From Chondrosia reniformis (taxonomy: Eukaryota; Porifera; Demospongiae; Chondrillida; Chondrillidae): DNA of 64,000 bases. The stretch's first letter is position 1; the number at the start of each line of letters is the position of its first letter. Shown here piece after piece: positions 1 through 11,148 of the stretch. The position numbers were made by a program, and so were the translations under genes. The notes beneath the pieces are model-generated. The model worked only from the letters and a program-made list of their open reading frames with translations, did not search any database and had not been told where the DNA came from. Location: NCBI GenBank assembly GCA_947172415.1, contig OX359191.1, positions 3,658,001 to 3,722,000 of the forward strand. The letters are read 5' to 3'.

Positions 1-3000
1 AGGGAACAGAGACCTATTGAATCACTTGGTCATACAGTGTACCCTTCACTGGTACCTCCTACTGCAGCCTATGAGGACTATCAATTTGGAATGCTAATTC
101 CAAACCTACCACAAGCTCATACAATGAAACTGGAACGTTTTATTAGATTTGTTGAATACGCAACAGGGCTAAGTCACGTTAATGGAGACTTTGATATTAA
201 CTTGTACAGCGATAATGCAGTGATGTTTTTTGATTCCTCTGTGCAAGGTACATTTGTAAAATGATAGCTAATATTCCTGCATGACATGTTTTTATTATAT
301 GTCAATTATATTTGTATAGATAACTTTTCAAAATGGCAGAAGAAGATGTCAACTCAGCCACTGCTACCGCAAGTATATCGTAATCCCATTCTCTTGGGTA
401 AAGTCAAGTCTTTGCAAGTCACTTGGTTAACTTCAGAGCCTGCCAAAGATAACAGTCTTCAGATTAGTTTGCTCAAGAAAAAAATTGACTGTTCTGTGAC
501 TCTGGAAGGAGACAATATCATTGTGAATGTGGAGAATCCTAAAGGTAAATGAACACATACTGACACATTGTAAATGTGTACATGGCTGTAGGTACTGTAC
601 ATGCACCTAGTTCAAGAAACTACATGTTTAATAGATACATACATATCTGTTTAGAAGAAAAACATGAAAGAGAACCAATTCTTGGTGGCTGAATCCAAGA
701 CTACTAGCTTTAAATTAGCCATCTTAACTCTGCAACTGAGCTACAATTGCATGTAGACTACCAAGATTTAAAGCCATTTAAAATTGACAATATTTTAAAT
801 GGAAAATGTTCATAAAGCATGGTATGGGGTGACCGGTAACCTTTTTATGTTTTTTTCCTCTTTGTATGAGATGAGATATTGTGGTTTGATTATCACTGTG
901 AATATTCATTCTTCTCTATTTAGACATTCTTAATGTGAGAAGTGTCTGCTGTGAATCCTCCACTGAAGAAGCTCCAATGTTTGCTGAAATCAACTATCCA
1001 GATCTGTACGTCTGTAAGGATGAGAGATACAGAGTGAAGCTGCCCTTGAATGAGAGAGTGGCTTCCTTCTTGAAAGGCAGACTGAATCCGCTTAATATTA
1101 AGCTTTTTAAGTTGCATGCTGTGGCCATAGTTGATAGCACATACATAGTCATTAGACCAATCGGATGCTACCAACCAGATGAAAGATGGCGCATGGATTG
1201 CAAAACAGCTACAGAAGACTTTCAATATGGATTTAGCCAATTGGAAGTACCCTTTCCACAAGCTGCCAAGACGGAAGCTGAACAAATAGCAAGAAAATTA
1301 GAAGCTGATGATGCCTCATCTCTTAAAGTGTATTTTGAAGGGAATTTGATAGTCTTGGTTGGTAAAGCTGCCATAGTAAAAAATGGCTCAGCTAGACTTG
1401 TGGAAGTTGTGAAGCCACATGGTATTATATCACAAACCATTTCTCTGCCCCTAGCTCACACTGCTTATTTTGAGGCTAGCAACCTTAAGAGAGACTTGCA
1501 AGGCAGATTTGGAGTTACTTTCCTTCTGAATGTCACTTCTGGAGAGGTCACTTGTCAAGGAACTGAGAAATCCTGTATCCAAGCAACAGATGCTCTGAGG
1601 AATTGCAAGGTAAAGGGAAAGCTGGTGAAACTGCCTCCTGAAGTAATAGCGTTTCTGACTACTATAGCTGGAAGAAGGAGATTGAGGCAGACACTTGCTT
1701 TGTCAAACAATCAGGTGGTCTCTGTCTTCACAAATGATGAATATAAAGTGCCTCCAGATGAATCATCATTCAGTCACTTGTTCCTTGCTTCAGAAAGTAA
1801 GGAAGAAGTAGCAGAAATGGGAGCTCAATTGCAGAAAACCTTTATTGCTGTATCCATTGATATCCAAGAGGATTTCTCTTTTGTTGCTGGCCCATCCTGG
1901 GACAAATTCCAGAGGGTCTTGGTGGATGAGCCCATTCATTTGAAGCAGACGCAAAGTGAAATAGTCATAGCTGGGGAGAGAGGCATCATGTACTCGCAGC
2001 AAAAGAAAAGATAATGGAGTTCCTTGAGAAGGCCTATGCTGATGAGGCATCCGTTCTCACGTCTCTGATAAAATGGGAAATGCTGAAAGAAACAGAGAAA
2101 TGGCAACAGATAAGAGCTGAGGCCAGTAAACACAATTTGGAAATCACAGTAACAAACTTGGACAAAGTCATTCACCTGTCGGGACACAAGAATGTACTAA
2201 AACCTCTTCGAGAAAGAATAGTTGAAGCACTCGAGCAGTTACCAAAGGTGAACTTCTCTCTTTTGCGTCCAGGCATAATTAAGCTTCTACTGGACCCAAA
2301 AGGTAGGGCTGCAGGCACTATACCAGCATTTGAGGAAAAGAACAAGGTTAGGGTAATCATAAATGAGGCTGAACATTCCCAAAAGATGGGTTTAGTTCCC
2401 GAACTGGTTGAATTAAAACACAAAATCTTGTTTTCTGGTTACATACCTGGTCAGAATAAGAAGGTATTTCTTGTGACTGGAGACCTCACTGAGATGCAGA
2501 CTGATATTATAGTCAATGCAGCCAACGAAGAACTGAAGCATGGTGGAGGATTAGCCAGGGCAATACTGCTCAGAGGGGGACCCATAATCCAGCAGAAATC
2601 TAGTGAATATATCTTTCAGCATGGCAAACTAAAAGTAGGAGAAGCTGTGTTGATGGAAGCAGTGGGCAACCTGAAATGTAAGGCACTTGTTCATGTGGTT
2701 GGGCCAAGATGGCAGAGTGAAAAACCAGAGCAGGCTAAGAGAGGTTGGCTACGAGATGCTGTAAAAAACTCTCGTACGAAATCAAGAGAATATCAATCCA
2801 TTGCCCTACCAGCTATCAGTACTGGAGTATTTCGGTGTCCACCTGAAATATGCGCCGAGGTTATGGTAACTACAATCTTGGAATTTCTTCAAAACTGTAG
2901 TGTTTCCATTGAATCGGTCTTCATAGTACTACTTGCAAAAGACAATATAACTCACTTCTTCAAAGAGGCATTGATTGGGCGCATTGGTGCAGGTGTTCCC

Positions 3001-6000
3001 ATTCCAGAGCTCCCTAAGGAAGGCCTTGGTAATGTTGGAGTGTTTCTTGATAAGTTTAGCATCATCGAGGAAGACATTTGTAAAGTCAATGTACGTATAC
3101 ATAGCAAAATCACAATGTAAACATATCATGTATGTATAAGTAGTTTAGTGTGGGACACTCCTGATCATCATGGATTAATATTCAGCCTATTCAAGTATCA
3201 TTGTGTGGTTCATTTTTTGACTTTTGATCGAATGTCTTTTGGCAACTCTTTTGTTATTAGACATTTCAATCCCGTGAGTCTTCCTTACAAATTGAAAGAC
3301 AATGATAAGTCTAACACAGTTAAAATTTCTCCTTCTCTCCTCCTTTTTAGACAAAATTCTATTTGGTATGTGCATATGTAAAGCTGAAATACACATACAG
3401 ATGTATGGAGTATTTTAATGTACCTATAGTTTAGCTACTTTTCTTCCCTTACAACCAGGCTGATGTTTTGGTGAGCTCAACAAACCGAAACTTAACTCTT
3501 AAGTCAGGTTATATTTCCAAAGCTCTCAGCGACGCAGACCCTACATTACAAGGAAAGTGTAATGATGTAAAGGCAAGCAGGGTACTGCATGAAGGGGACG
3601 TGGTCATGATTGAGTCTCCTAACCTGCCTGCCAAGTTTGTGGCTCATGCCATCTTGCCACAAAACACTTCCTCAGACACTGTTCCAGTGAGTAATTGAAA
3701 TACGTATATTGCAGGCATGTGTGTATATAAAAAGATTCTAACATGCATAAGCTGTCATTAAACCAACTGTAATAAGCTCTCCCATTCCTCTCATTGTACC
3801 ACTCCTATTCCTCTCATTGTACCACTCCGATTCATCTCATTGTACCACTCCCATTCCTCTCATTGTACCACTCCCATTCATCTCATAGTACCACTCCCAT
3901 TCCTCTCATTGTACCACTCCCATTCCTCTCATAGTATCACTAATATGTTGTAGTTACCCCCAACGAAGTCATGACTATATACCTAACCAACAAATTAAAA
4001 TCCCTGTCAAACTTTCCTGCTATACGGTATATGCACAAGTGTATCTGTACATACATATGCCAGTACTTAATTTGTATTTCTTGCATTATAGGACTTGAAG
4101 GATGTTGTTTGGTAGATAATGGAACAGGCTGATCTTAAAAATGCTGAATCTATTGCTTTTCCTGGAATAGAAACGGGCAACTTGAGGCTCTCTCCCAAGG
4201 AAGTGGCTCTCAATATAGTGCGCTCTGCCATCACTTACTGTCACAGTCACAAGGATAGCACTTCTATTTAAAGCATCTTCCTTGTAGCCTTTGATGAGAA
4301 GGTAAAGGAGGCCTTTGAATATGCCTTGAGAGTCTCCCTTATTAATGAAACCTTAGCTTCTAAAAAGGTTGGAAATTTGACATTTAGCACAGTGAAAGGA
4401 CGACTTGATTGTGAGCATGATACAGATGCAGTTGTTCACATAATAAGCGACAGTGAAGCTCAGACCATTAACAATGCAGTCGCAGTTGGTGACTTCCTAG
4501 CCAGTCCAGCCCCTGCTGACTGCTCTTTTAAACATGTCTTCCACTTCAGATGACCAGAAGACCTGGCCCAGATGGGGCAGTGTATTGAATCACTGCTTAA
4601 AGCAGCTGATAGCAAAGGTTGCGTTAGTATCTCTATTCCAGCTATACCCAAATTTAACAGTAGAGATGCTGCAACCACAGTCTTTAAAGTCATCAGAAAT
4701 GAGAAATTTACCAACCCGAGGAATGTCAGAATCGTACATTCTTCTATTGGAGTCCTGGATGTTTATTCTTCCATTGTAAAGGAACAGCCGATGGTAAGAC
4801 CTTTGGAAAGCCTTGTTATAGGAGGCCCTTTTGAGATAGAATCTGATGATTCTGCAGATGGGGATCCTTTTGAAACTGAAGATGATGAAGTTGCAACTTT
4901 AGACCTCCCAAAGCCTAAATTTGAGCCACTCCCCAATGATCTGCCTCCTCTGGGTGCAAAGGTCAAGATAACTATCTATGCTTCCTCAGACCATGCGCTG
5001 ACACACTACCAAGGTAAATTTCAAAGTGACCTTGAAGCATTCTTTGGAGATATCAACTTTCCAAATAACCAAAATGAAACATTTCCGACAGAAGCTCTCC
5101 CAAGCCTTCCCCAAAACTACATCACTGAATTTTATCAATTAGCGGAGAAGGCACATGTTAAGTTGGAGATCAATCAGACCAAACCCCCCATCTCAGTAAA
5201 GGGTCTTAGAGAAGATGTCAAGGAGGTTATTGCTTGCCTTAACAGCTCAATTGCTAGAATTACTGAGCGACAAAAAGAAAAGCGACAAATGGACCAGCTT
5301 TATTCAACAATTAAATGGTACTACAAGAAAGAAGAAGAAGGAGAATGGTTAAGCTATCCTCCTGAAGTCAATCTACGGATAGAAATGTCATATAAAGAGG
5401 GAAATAGACGCCAGATCGATGGCCATTTCAAAGATAGGCATGTGACTTTTGATCTAAAGAGGATGATAGAACTTCCAAATGTTTGCATAAAAAGGACTAG
5501 TGTCAATGAAGGTTAGTTTAAGTTTCCCGTTTGTGAATGGCATTATACTCATAGGCCAATGATGATGTACGTACATGTCATTAGTAAATAGTAAATAGAT
5601 GCAGTTAATAGCTTTTTTAATATTGAGTGTTGGTCTTTATGATAAACAGACCCTAATGAAAATCTATTAGTGTCAAATCTTATGATTGAGGGAAAATACT
5701 GTATATATAGTCTTGGAAATATTTTTTACAAAATATATGGCCAAAGTACAGGAATATTTGATGCTTTTATTGCTGAAATCATTCAGATTGTGCTGCAGTT
5801 GCCCTTATATATATACTAAATATTTTGATGAATTGCAATTTATCCATGAAATTTGTGAAAATATTCTCCCACCAAAATCTCCCACTATGTGAAGATGTCT
5901 ATTTCAATCTAAGCACCTTCCTATACTTAATGAAATGACTATATTTTGTAGACTATCCATTATCTTGGGATCCTATGGATTATGAAGCATTGAAGAATGA

Positions 6001-6759
6001 CCACTTTGTATCCTTTCAACTGGATCCCAATGACAAGGAGTACCAAGAGGTTGAGAAGGAGTTCTGCCGTTCCATGCATCCAAAGGACACTAACGTATCA
6101 GGGATGAACCGTCCTTGGTCAAAAATTGAGAAAATAGAAAGAATTCAAAACCCACATTTGTGGGCAGCTTTTAAGACAAACCTTGAAGCATTACGGCGTT
6201 CTCTCAGTGATGTGACTGTTGAGCGAACTCTGTATCATGGCTGCAAAGGAGAAGTCACAAAGAGCATCAACAGAAATGGATTTCCTTATTGAATGGCAGG
6301 TGAAAATGTTGGTAAGTAAATGTAATAACACCATTTTCTTAGATACTACATCTACTTTAGAGTAAAGGCCTATATAGGGAACTAAACCTAGTGAGGATAC
6401 AAGTTTTCTTCTTCTCCGCTGGACCAGACATGTCATTTAAAGAAATTACTTTCTGTCTTTCTAAAGGTGCTATTTATGGCAAAGGAATCTATTTTGCTTC
6501 TGAGGCCTCCTACTCAGCAAATGATCAATATTCTCCTCGAGTGCCTTCCCATGGTGACTTCAAGCATATCCACCAAGCCAAGGTGATCACAGGAAGGTTT
6601 GTAAAGGGGAATTAGGATTTGAGTAAGCCTCCACCAGTGGACGAGAAGAGACAGGAGGCATGGTATGACTCTGTTGTAGACAATGAGGACAAACCCAAAA
6701 TATTTGCAATCTTCAAGGATCATCAAGTGTATCCAAAATATTTAATAACCTTTTCCTAG
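1..6759 (+). pseudogene. PARP14-like macro-domain ADP-ribosyltransferase, left-outer copy, 5' end outside window
   Basis: The family comprises poly-domain macro-PARPs that bind ADP-ribose and mono-ADP-ribosylate proteins; the vertebrate members act in interferon and antiviral responses. Exons with good splice borders: 1-247, 320-544, 924-3090, 3459-3686, 4092-5511, 5952-6311, 6467-6759. In order they encode RRM/KH-like repeats (to about 2300), macro domain 1 (about 2460-2960, motifs VTGDL and IIVNAANEEL), a second macro domain split across 3459-3686 and 4092 onward, a degenerate macro-like part (to about 4790), a WWE domain (about 5290-5480) and the PARP catalytic domain (ERTLYHG, then YGKGIYFASEASYS, then YLITF). 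Breaks: TAA at 2012-2014 where the frame shifts, TAG 4113, TAA 4269 (only in this copy), TGA 4551, TGA 6290 and TAG 6613. The terminal strand reads YPKYLITF, with Lys where left-inner has Glu. Beta adaptin starts 186 bp downstream. Confidence 0.85.
3778..3932 (+). repeat. 23-bp minisatellite in PARP intron, left-outer
   Basis: Tandem copies of a unit of the type CATTCCTCTCATTGTACCAC plus CTC, about 7 copies with internal C/T/G variants and alternating cctctc/catctc. It lies in the intron that splits macro domain 2. Confidence 0.9.
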
Positions 6760-6945
6760 GTAGACATTTGCTTTGTAATTTTATCCCTTAACCATATACA
6801 GATACATACACATATACACCACATATGCATGCCCAGCCATACAAAAAGGGATAAGCACCGTTAGCATTAGTTTGTGTTTGCGTTTTTTAACGTTAAGTCG
6901 CACTGCGGTACGTTTCTTCACGAAGACGAGGAAGAGCGATCGAAG
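6760..6945 (+). other. Short spacer between PARP14-like and beta-adaptin genes
   Basis: This is the 186-bp gap from the PARP stop to the adaptin ATG, on the same strand. It must hold the PARP 3' end and the adaptin 5' leader and promoter, but I see no clear TATA box or canonical AATAAA signal. The same spacer recurs at 21165-21350, 39101-39286 and 52558-52743 with few changes. Confidence 0.5.
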
Positions 6946-7427
6946 ATGAGTGACGCCAAGTACTTTGCTACGACTAAGAAAGGTACTCCAGTAACCGACC
7001 TGATCTCTAATCAAGATATATCTCCTTAAACTCGTCTGAAGATGTGTTGAAATAAACAGCATGGGATGAGAGCACTCCTCTCTCTCTCTCGTCCAGGTGA
7101 GCTTGCCGAGCTTAAAGCTGATCTCCAAGGAGACAACAAGATTAAGAAGAAGGAGGCGGTCAAGAAGATCAATGCTAACATGACAGTTGGCAAAGACGTT
7201 AGGTACGTACTAGTGATCGAGCGGTTTAATCATTGTTTGGCTGCTATTTTTAGCTCCTAGATTGGTGAGCTAGATAATTGAAAATTTACAGGAAAAAATA
7301 TATTTGGTCATTCAGGGATCCTGCATGAGAAACATTACAGAACCTTTAGGACTAAGAGTCTGTTATTAGTAAATGTCACGCAATGAATTAAAACCCCTCA
7401 ATTTATAATGAAAAATGAACCTCTAAT

Positions 7428-7790
7428 CAGGCCCGGAGAAAGCAAAATTAGAGTGGTACGGCCTGAATTCATGAATATAATATAAACGGAAACGGCCATT
7501 TTAACGTCCACACGTGTCCATACCAAAATGGCTGTCTTCAATCGCGACGTGTGTCGATTCGTGGATCAACTCGATTTCCTAAGGGAATAGGCACCTATAT
7601 ATTGGCTGCGTACGTAAGTGCACTACTAATGACTTATGGTAGAATAGTTACTACACTTTTCAATTAAAATATAGTCTAGTAATTCTATTCTGCCTTGTGG
7701 CAACAGTAGCTAGCTATTTTAAAATTTTAAGTTGAAGTGTAAAAAGTCATGGCCATGGCCGTAGCAGCCGCACCGGAGGCGCCGGCCCTG
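7428..7790. mobile_element. hAT-like MITE (363 bp) in adaptin intron 2, left-outer
   Basis: The ends are imperfect inverted repeats: CAGGCCCGG at the left and, read inward from the right, CAGGGCCGG. Inner copies lack the element; at 21825-21840 the flanks run directly together. TAAT-like bases flank both ends, but a clean 8-bp target duplication is not visible. The element has no coding capacity. The CAGGGCCGG-type terminus suggests hAT, but the superfamily call is inference. The orthologous insertion is at 51713-52075. Confidence 0.75.
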
Positions 7791-8797
7791 ATAATCTTCC
7801 TCTTGACCAGATTTGGATTCTTTGACTTTGGGCAAGTTGTTACATATTCACTCACTTTAAAATTAAAATAATTACGTTGGCTCAGGTTCTACAATAATCA
7901 AGAGATTGGTTGAAAGTTGCTCAATTTTTACATTTAGTGTGTTGTATCTTCTGTAGTTCTCTGTTTCCTGATGTGGTGAACTGCACCCAGACAGATAATC
8001 TTGAGCTAAAGAAGCTTGTCTACCTCTACATCATGAACTATGCCAAATCTCAGCCTGACCTTGCAATTCTGGCTGTGAACACGTTCTCCAAGGTACGTGT
8101 GGTACACTCACGTGCCACTCCTAAATATATCAAGATGGCATAGAAAGTACTTTCTACACCTCCTGCATGGACATCAATATGTATTATAGGTATGTATGTT
8201 TGAAATGTGAATAACCATTATTTAGCTGCCATTTTTAGTTCAGAGATTAGTTCAATAGGTAAATCAGAAAAATGCCCGCTTCCTCCTGTACACATATCGT
8301 ATATAGGACTGTGAGGACTCCAATCCACTCATCAGAGCTCTTGCTGTGAGGACTATGGGATGCATCAGGGTGGACAAGATTACTGAGTACCTTTGTGAAC
8401 CGCTCAGGAAGTGTCTTAAGGTAGGTAGGGCTGCCCCGCCCCTCTATGCAGCCCTGGTGGGGGTCCACGAATAACTGTACACACTCCAAGTATATTGTCA
8501 ATGAGTTTACTTATTCAGATGTTACTTGTAACCGGTCCATATGTGGTACCCTTGATCTTACTGACATGTACCTATGTAGCATGTTTGGTTGTCTTACAGG
8601 ATGAGGACCCTTATGTCAGGAAGACAGCTGCTGTGTGTGTTGCCCAGCTGTATGACATCAATTCGAGCATGGTGGAGGACCAGGGCTTCCTTGAGCTGCT
8701 TAAGGAAATGTTGTCTGATTCAAACCCAATGGTAAGATGCCAACTTGAATCTCTCACTTGTGTAGCTTCTAGCTATTCTCTATTACAATACTTGTAT

Positions 8798-9036
8798 CCA
8801 TTCTGTTACTCGTCCATTCTGTCACTCGTCCATTCTGTCACTCATCCATTCTGTCACTCGTCCATTCTGTCACTGGTCCATTCTGTCACTCGTCCATTCT
8901 GTCACTGGTCCATTCTGTCACTGGTCCATTCTGTCACTGGTCCATTCTGTCACTGGTCCATTCTGTCACTGGTCCATTCTGTCACTGGTCCATTCTGTCA
9001 CTGGTCCATTCTGTCACTCGTCCATTCTGTCACTTG
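8798..9036 (+). repeat. 16-bp minisatellite in adaptin intron 5, left-outer (longest allele)
   Basis: About 15 tandem copies of TCCATTCTGTCACTSG (S = C or G). The last copy runs into the exon 6 acceptor, so the array supplies the pyrimidine-rich part of the splice site. Copy number differs in all four gene copies. Confidence 0.92.
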
Positions 9037-9811
9037 GTGTAGGTGGTTGCCAATGCTGTGGCTGCACTGACAGAAATCAGTGAGACCTCTCAGAGTGCAG
9101 CTGCACTGTCAGACCTGGATACTCCCTCTGTGAACAAGCTGCTCACTGCACTGAACGAGTGTACCGAGTGGGGACAGGTATTCATACTAGACTCGGTCGG
9201 AAACTACTCTCCAAAGGATGACAAGGAGGCACAAGCGTGAGTCATCTACCACCACTGCACTCACACTGCAATGCCATCAGCACACCTGTGTACTGTGAAT
9301 AATTCAAGACAACCATTTCATTTATTGCTTCATTATGTACGTAGGTATGTATATAGCCTTTAGCCACCAGAATGGTTGCATAACATATTCTGGGTCATTT
9401 TATAAATATGTATATACGTATGCTTACGCTCCTCAACTAGATAGCATGTACGTAGTGTATGTATGTGTGCTAGTCTGTCACAAACCTGTCACTGAAGCAC
9501 CATCTCATTTTGTAGTATTTGTGAGCGTGTGACACCTCGACTGTCACATGCCAATGCAGCTGTTGTCCTATCGGCTGTGAAGGTGCTGATGAGGATGGCA
9601 GAGTTCATTCCATCTGATGCTGGCTACATGGACTCGCTAAACCGTAAGCTAGCCCCACCCCTTGTGACCCTCCTCTCATCACAGCCAGAAATACAGTATG
9701 TAGCTTTGAGAAACATCAACCTCATTGTACAAAAGAGGTATGTTTGGATGTTGTCATTAAGTAGTGTCATGAGAGCAATTGTCACCTCTCTAGTACTCTC
9801 TCTTTGCTTTT

Positions 9812-10318
9812 ATCTTTCTCCATCACCCTCCCTTCCTCTCTACCTCTCTCTGTCACCCTCCATTCCTCTCTACCTCTCTCTGTCATCCTCCCTTCCTCTC
9901 TACCTCTCTCTGTCACCCTCCCTTCCTCTCTACCTTTCTCCATCACCCTCCCTTCCTCCCTTCCTCTCATTCCTCTCTCTGTTACCCTCCATTCCTCTCT
10001 ACCTCTCTCTGTCACCCTCCCTTCCTCTACCTCTCTCTGTCACCCTCCATTCCTCTCTACCTCTCTCTGTCACCCTCCCTTCCTCTACCTCTCTCTGTCA
10101 CCCTCCATTCCTCTCTACCTCTCTCTGTCACCCTCCCTTCCTCTCTACCTCTCTCTGTCACCCTCCCTTCCTCTCTACCTCTCTCTGTCACCCTCCCTTC
10201 CTCTCATTCCTCTCTCTGTCACCCTCCATTCCTCTCTACCTCTCTCTGTCACCCTCCCTTCCTCTCATTCCTCTCTCTGTCACCCTCCCTTCCTCTTTAC
10301 CTCTCTCTGTCACCCTCC
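9812..10318 (+). repeat. Polypyrimidine repeat (about 30 bp unit), left-outer adaptin intron 7
   Basis: Tandem units of the type CTACCTCTCTCTGTCACCCT plus CCCTTCCTCT, almost pure pyrimidine on +. The array produces long spurious ORFs in several frames on both strands. It ends abruptly at the junction with Penelope sequence, so this is the breakpoint of the tandem duplication. Confidence 0.93.
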
Positions 10319-10319
10319 A

Positions 10320-10496
10320 CATTGTAGCACTGTGGTCCCATCCCAGTCTATGTAGTGTAATGTTGATTGTAGAAGTGCTGCTAATGAGTTGTTTGGATCC
10401 ATTGTTGAAACAGCTCTTTTATGTTCACTCATTCTCTGGTTGAGTGACTTGCCGGGTTCATCAACAGAGATACCAGACTCAAACATAGGGCGATGA
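10320..10496 (-). mobile_element. Penelope-like element 3' fragment (GIY-YIG region), cut at its 3' end
   Basis: The complement of this stretch encodes the same residues as 63656-63820: MFESGISVDEPGKSL, then EH-AV, then [17 protein letters not shown]. The pattern (E-H-x-x-A-V, A-x-H, IDW) is that of the GIY-YIG endonuclease end of Penelope-like retroelements. The reading stops at about residue 55, where the adaptin intron repeat begins. The family call comes from motif recognition only. Confidence 0.7.
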
Positions 10497-10751
10497 TTAT
10501 AATTTAACAGAAATTTTTTATTAGTCCTCCATTTTCCTGTGAATTAGAGATAAACTTCTAATATTAAATACCATTGGATTATACTAAATATACAGTGTAT
10601 TTATAATGTGACATACGTACATGCAAATGTTCAGTTGACTATTTATATAGAACAAGGAAATTTAGTTTAAATATATCAAATCATTTACTATACCTACGTA
10701 TAGTAGATAGTAACCTATATGTAAATGCATTTACTACAGTATGTACGTATA
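10497..10751. other. AT-rich spacer between Penelope fragment and 5' exon
   Basis: I see no gene here. It is AT-rich sequence with TACGTA-type motifs, repeated at about 48652-48915 and 63391-63655. Confidence 0.4.
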
Positions 10752-11148
10752 ATGCAGGAACAAAGTATAAAGATTGAGGACCTAGAAGGTGAGCTGAAGG
10801 CTAAGAATTTGGAACTGGAGGAAGCGGAATCTAAGTGTATTGAGATTGAAGCCCTCAAAGTCAAACTGAAACACAAGGATGAGGAACTAAGGAACAGAGA
10901 AGCTAATCTGAAAGGCCTTTCCAAAATTAATGAGATTGATACAAAAAGGTATTTATGATAAATCATGCATAATGCATGCCTCATCATAGCAGTGTATTAA
11001 ACTGTCAACATTTCATAGAGTATTGGTATGATTGATGGATTTATTTGTTTTCAATATTCTCCTCTCCATGTAGTGTGCTTTTATGATGTCAAGGGATAGT
11101 GAAACACAAACAGAAACAAGCCATCAAGTGAGTGGTGTTGAAGACAAT
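10752..11148 (+). other. Coiled-coil exon and Ser/Thr-rich exon upstream of left-inner PARP (possible 5' exons)
   Basis: A 65-residue acidic coiled coil is encoded from ATG 10752 to a GT donor at 10949 (MQEQSIKIEDLEGELKAKNL, then heptad-like leucines). A second short exon, 11074-11148, reads MMSRDSETQTETSHQVSG between an AG and a GT. Both precede the PARP exons on the same strand in all three visible copies, so they may be the start of the PARP gene. The reading frames do not join cleanly: the first exon's phase leads to a stop in the second. They could instead be a separate small gene. Right-outer has lost two A's before the first donor. Confidence 0.45.

Larger units (their letters stand above)
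6946..9737 (+). pseudogene. AP-1/AP-2 complex subunit beta (beta adaptin), left-outer copy, truncated after exon 7
   Basis: Beta adaptin is the large subunit of the heterotetrameric clathrin adaptors at the trans-Golgi, endosomes and plasma membrane. Exons: 6946-6982 (start MSDAKYFATTKKG), 7097-7202, 7957-8092, 8307-8420, 8600-8731, 9043-9236, 9516-9737. They join in frame with no stop and give about 313 residues of the N-terminal alpha-solenoid trunk, including [47 protein letters not shown] and [14 protein letters not shown]. The family is about 940 residues long, so two thirds is missing. After exon 7 the intron enters a 30-bp repeat that ends at a junction with Penelope DNA at 10,320. The coding part that remains is intact, but a functional protein is unlikely. 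Confidence 0.9.

Noticed and set aside
920-1285. Frames opposite the PARP exons (for example 121 codons on -)
   Set aside because: Shadows of the RRM/KH-coding exon. They recur at each copy only because the exon does.
935-2014. Two separate functional genes split at TAATG
   Set aside because: The RRM/KH and macro parts are normal neighbours in PARP14-type proteins, lie in one exon and share flanking introns. One broken gene is more likely than two genes.
8798-9036. CRISPR-like regular repeats
   Set aside because: Units of 16, 23, 27 and 30 bp are directly adjacent without spacers and lie in introns of a eukaryotic gene. They are minisatellites.
9529-10443. Long Ser/Pro/Leu-rich open frames, and the Arg/Glu/Gly-rich frames opposite
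   Set aside because: They arise because the repeat unit lacks stops in several frames. The real exon ends at 9737 with a GT donor.
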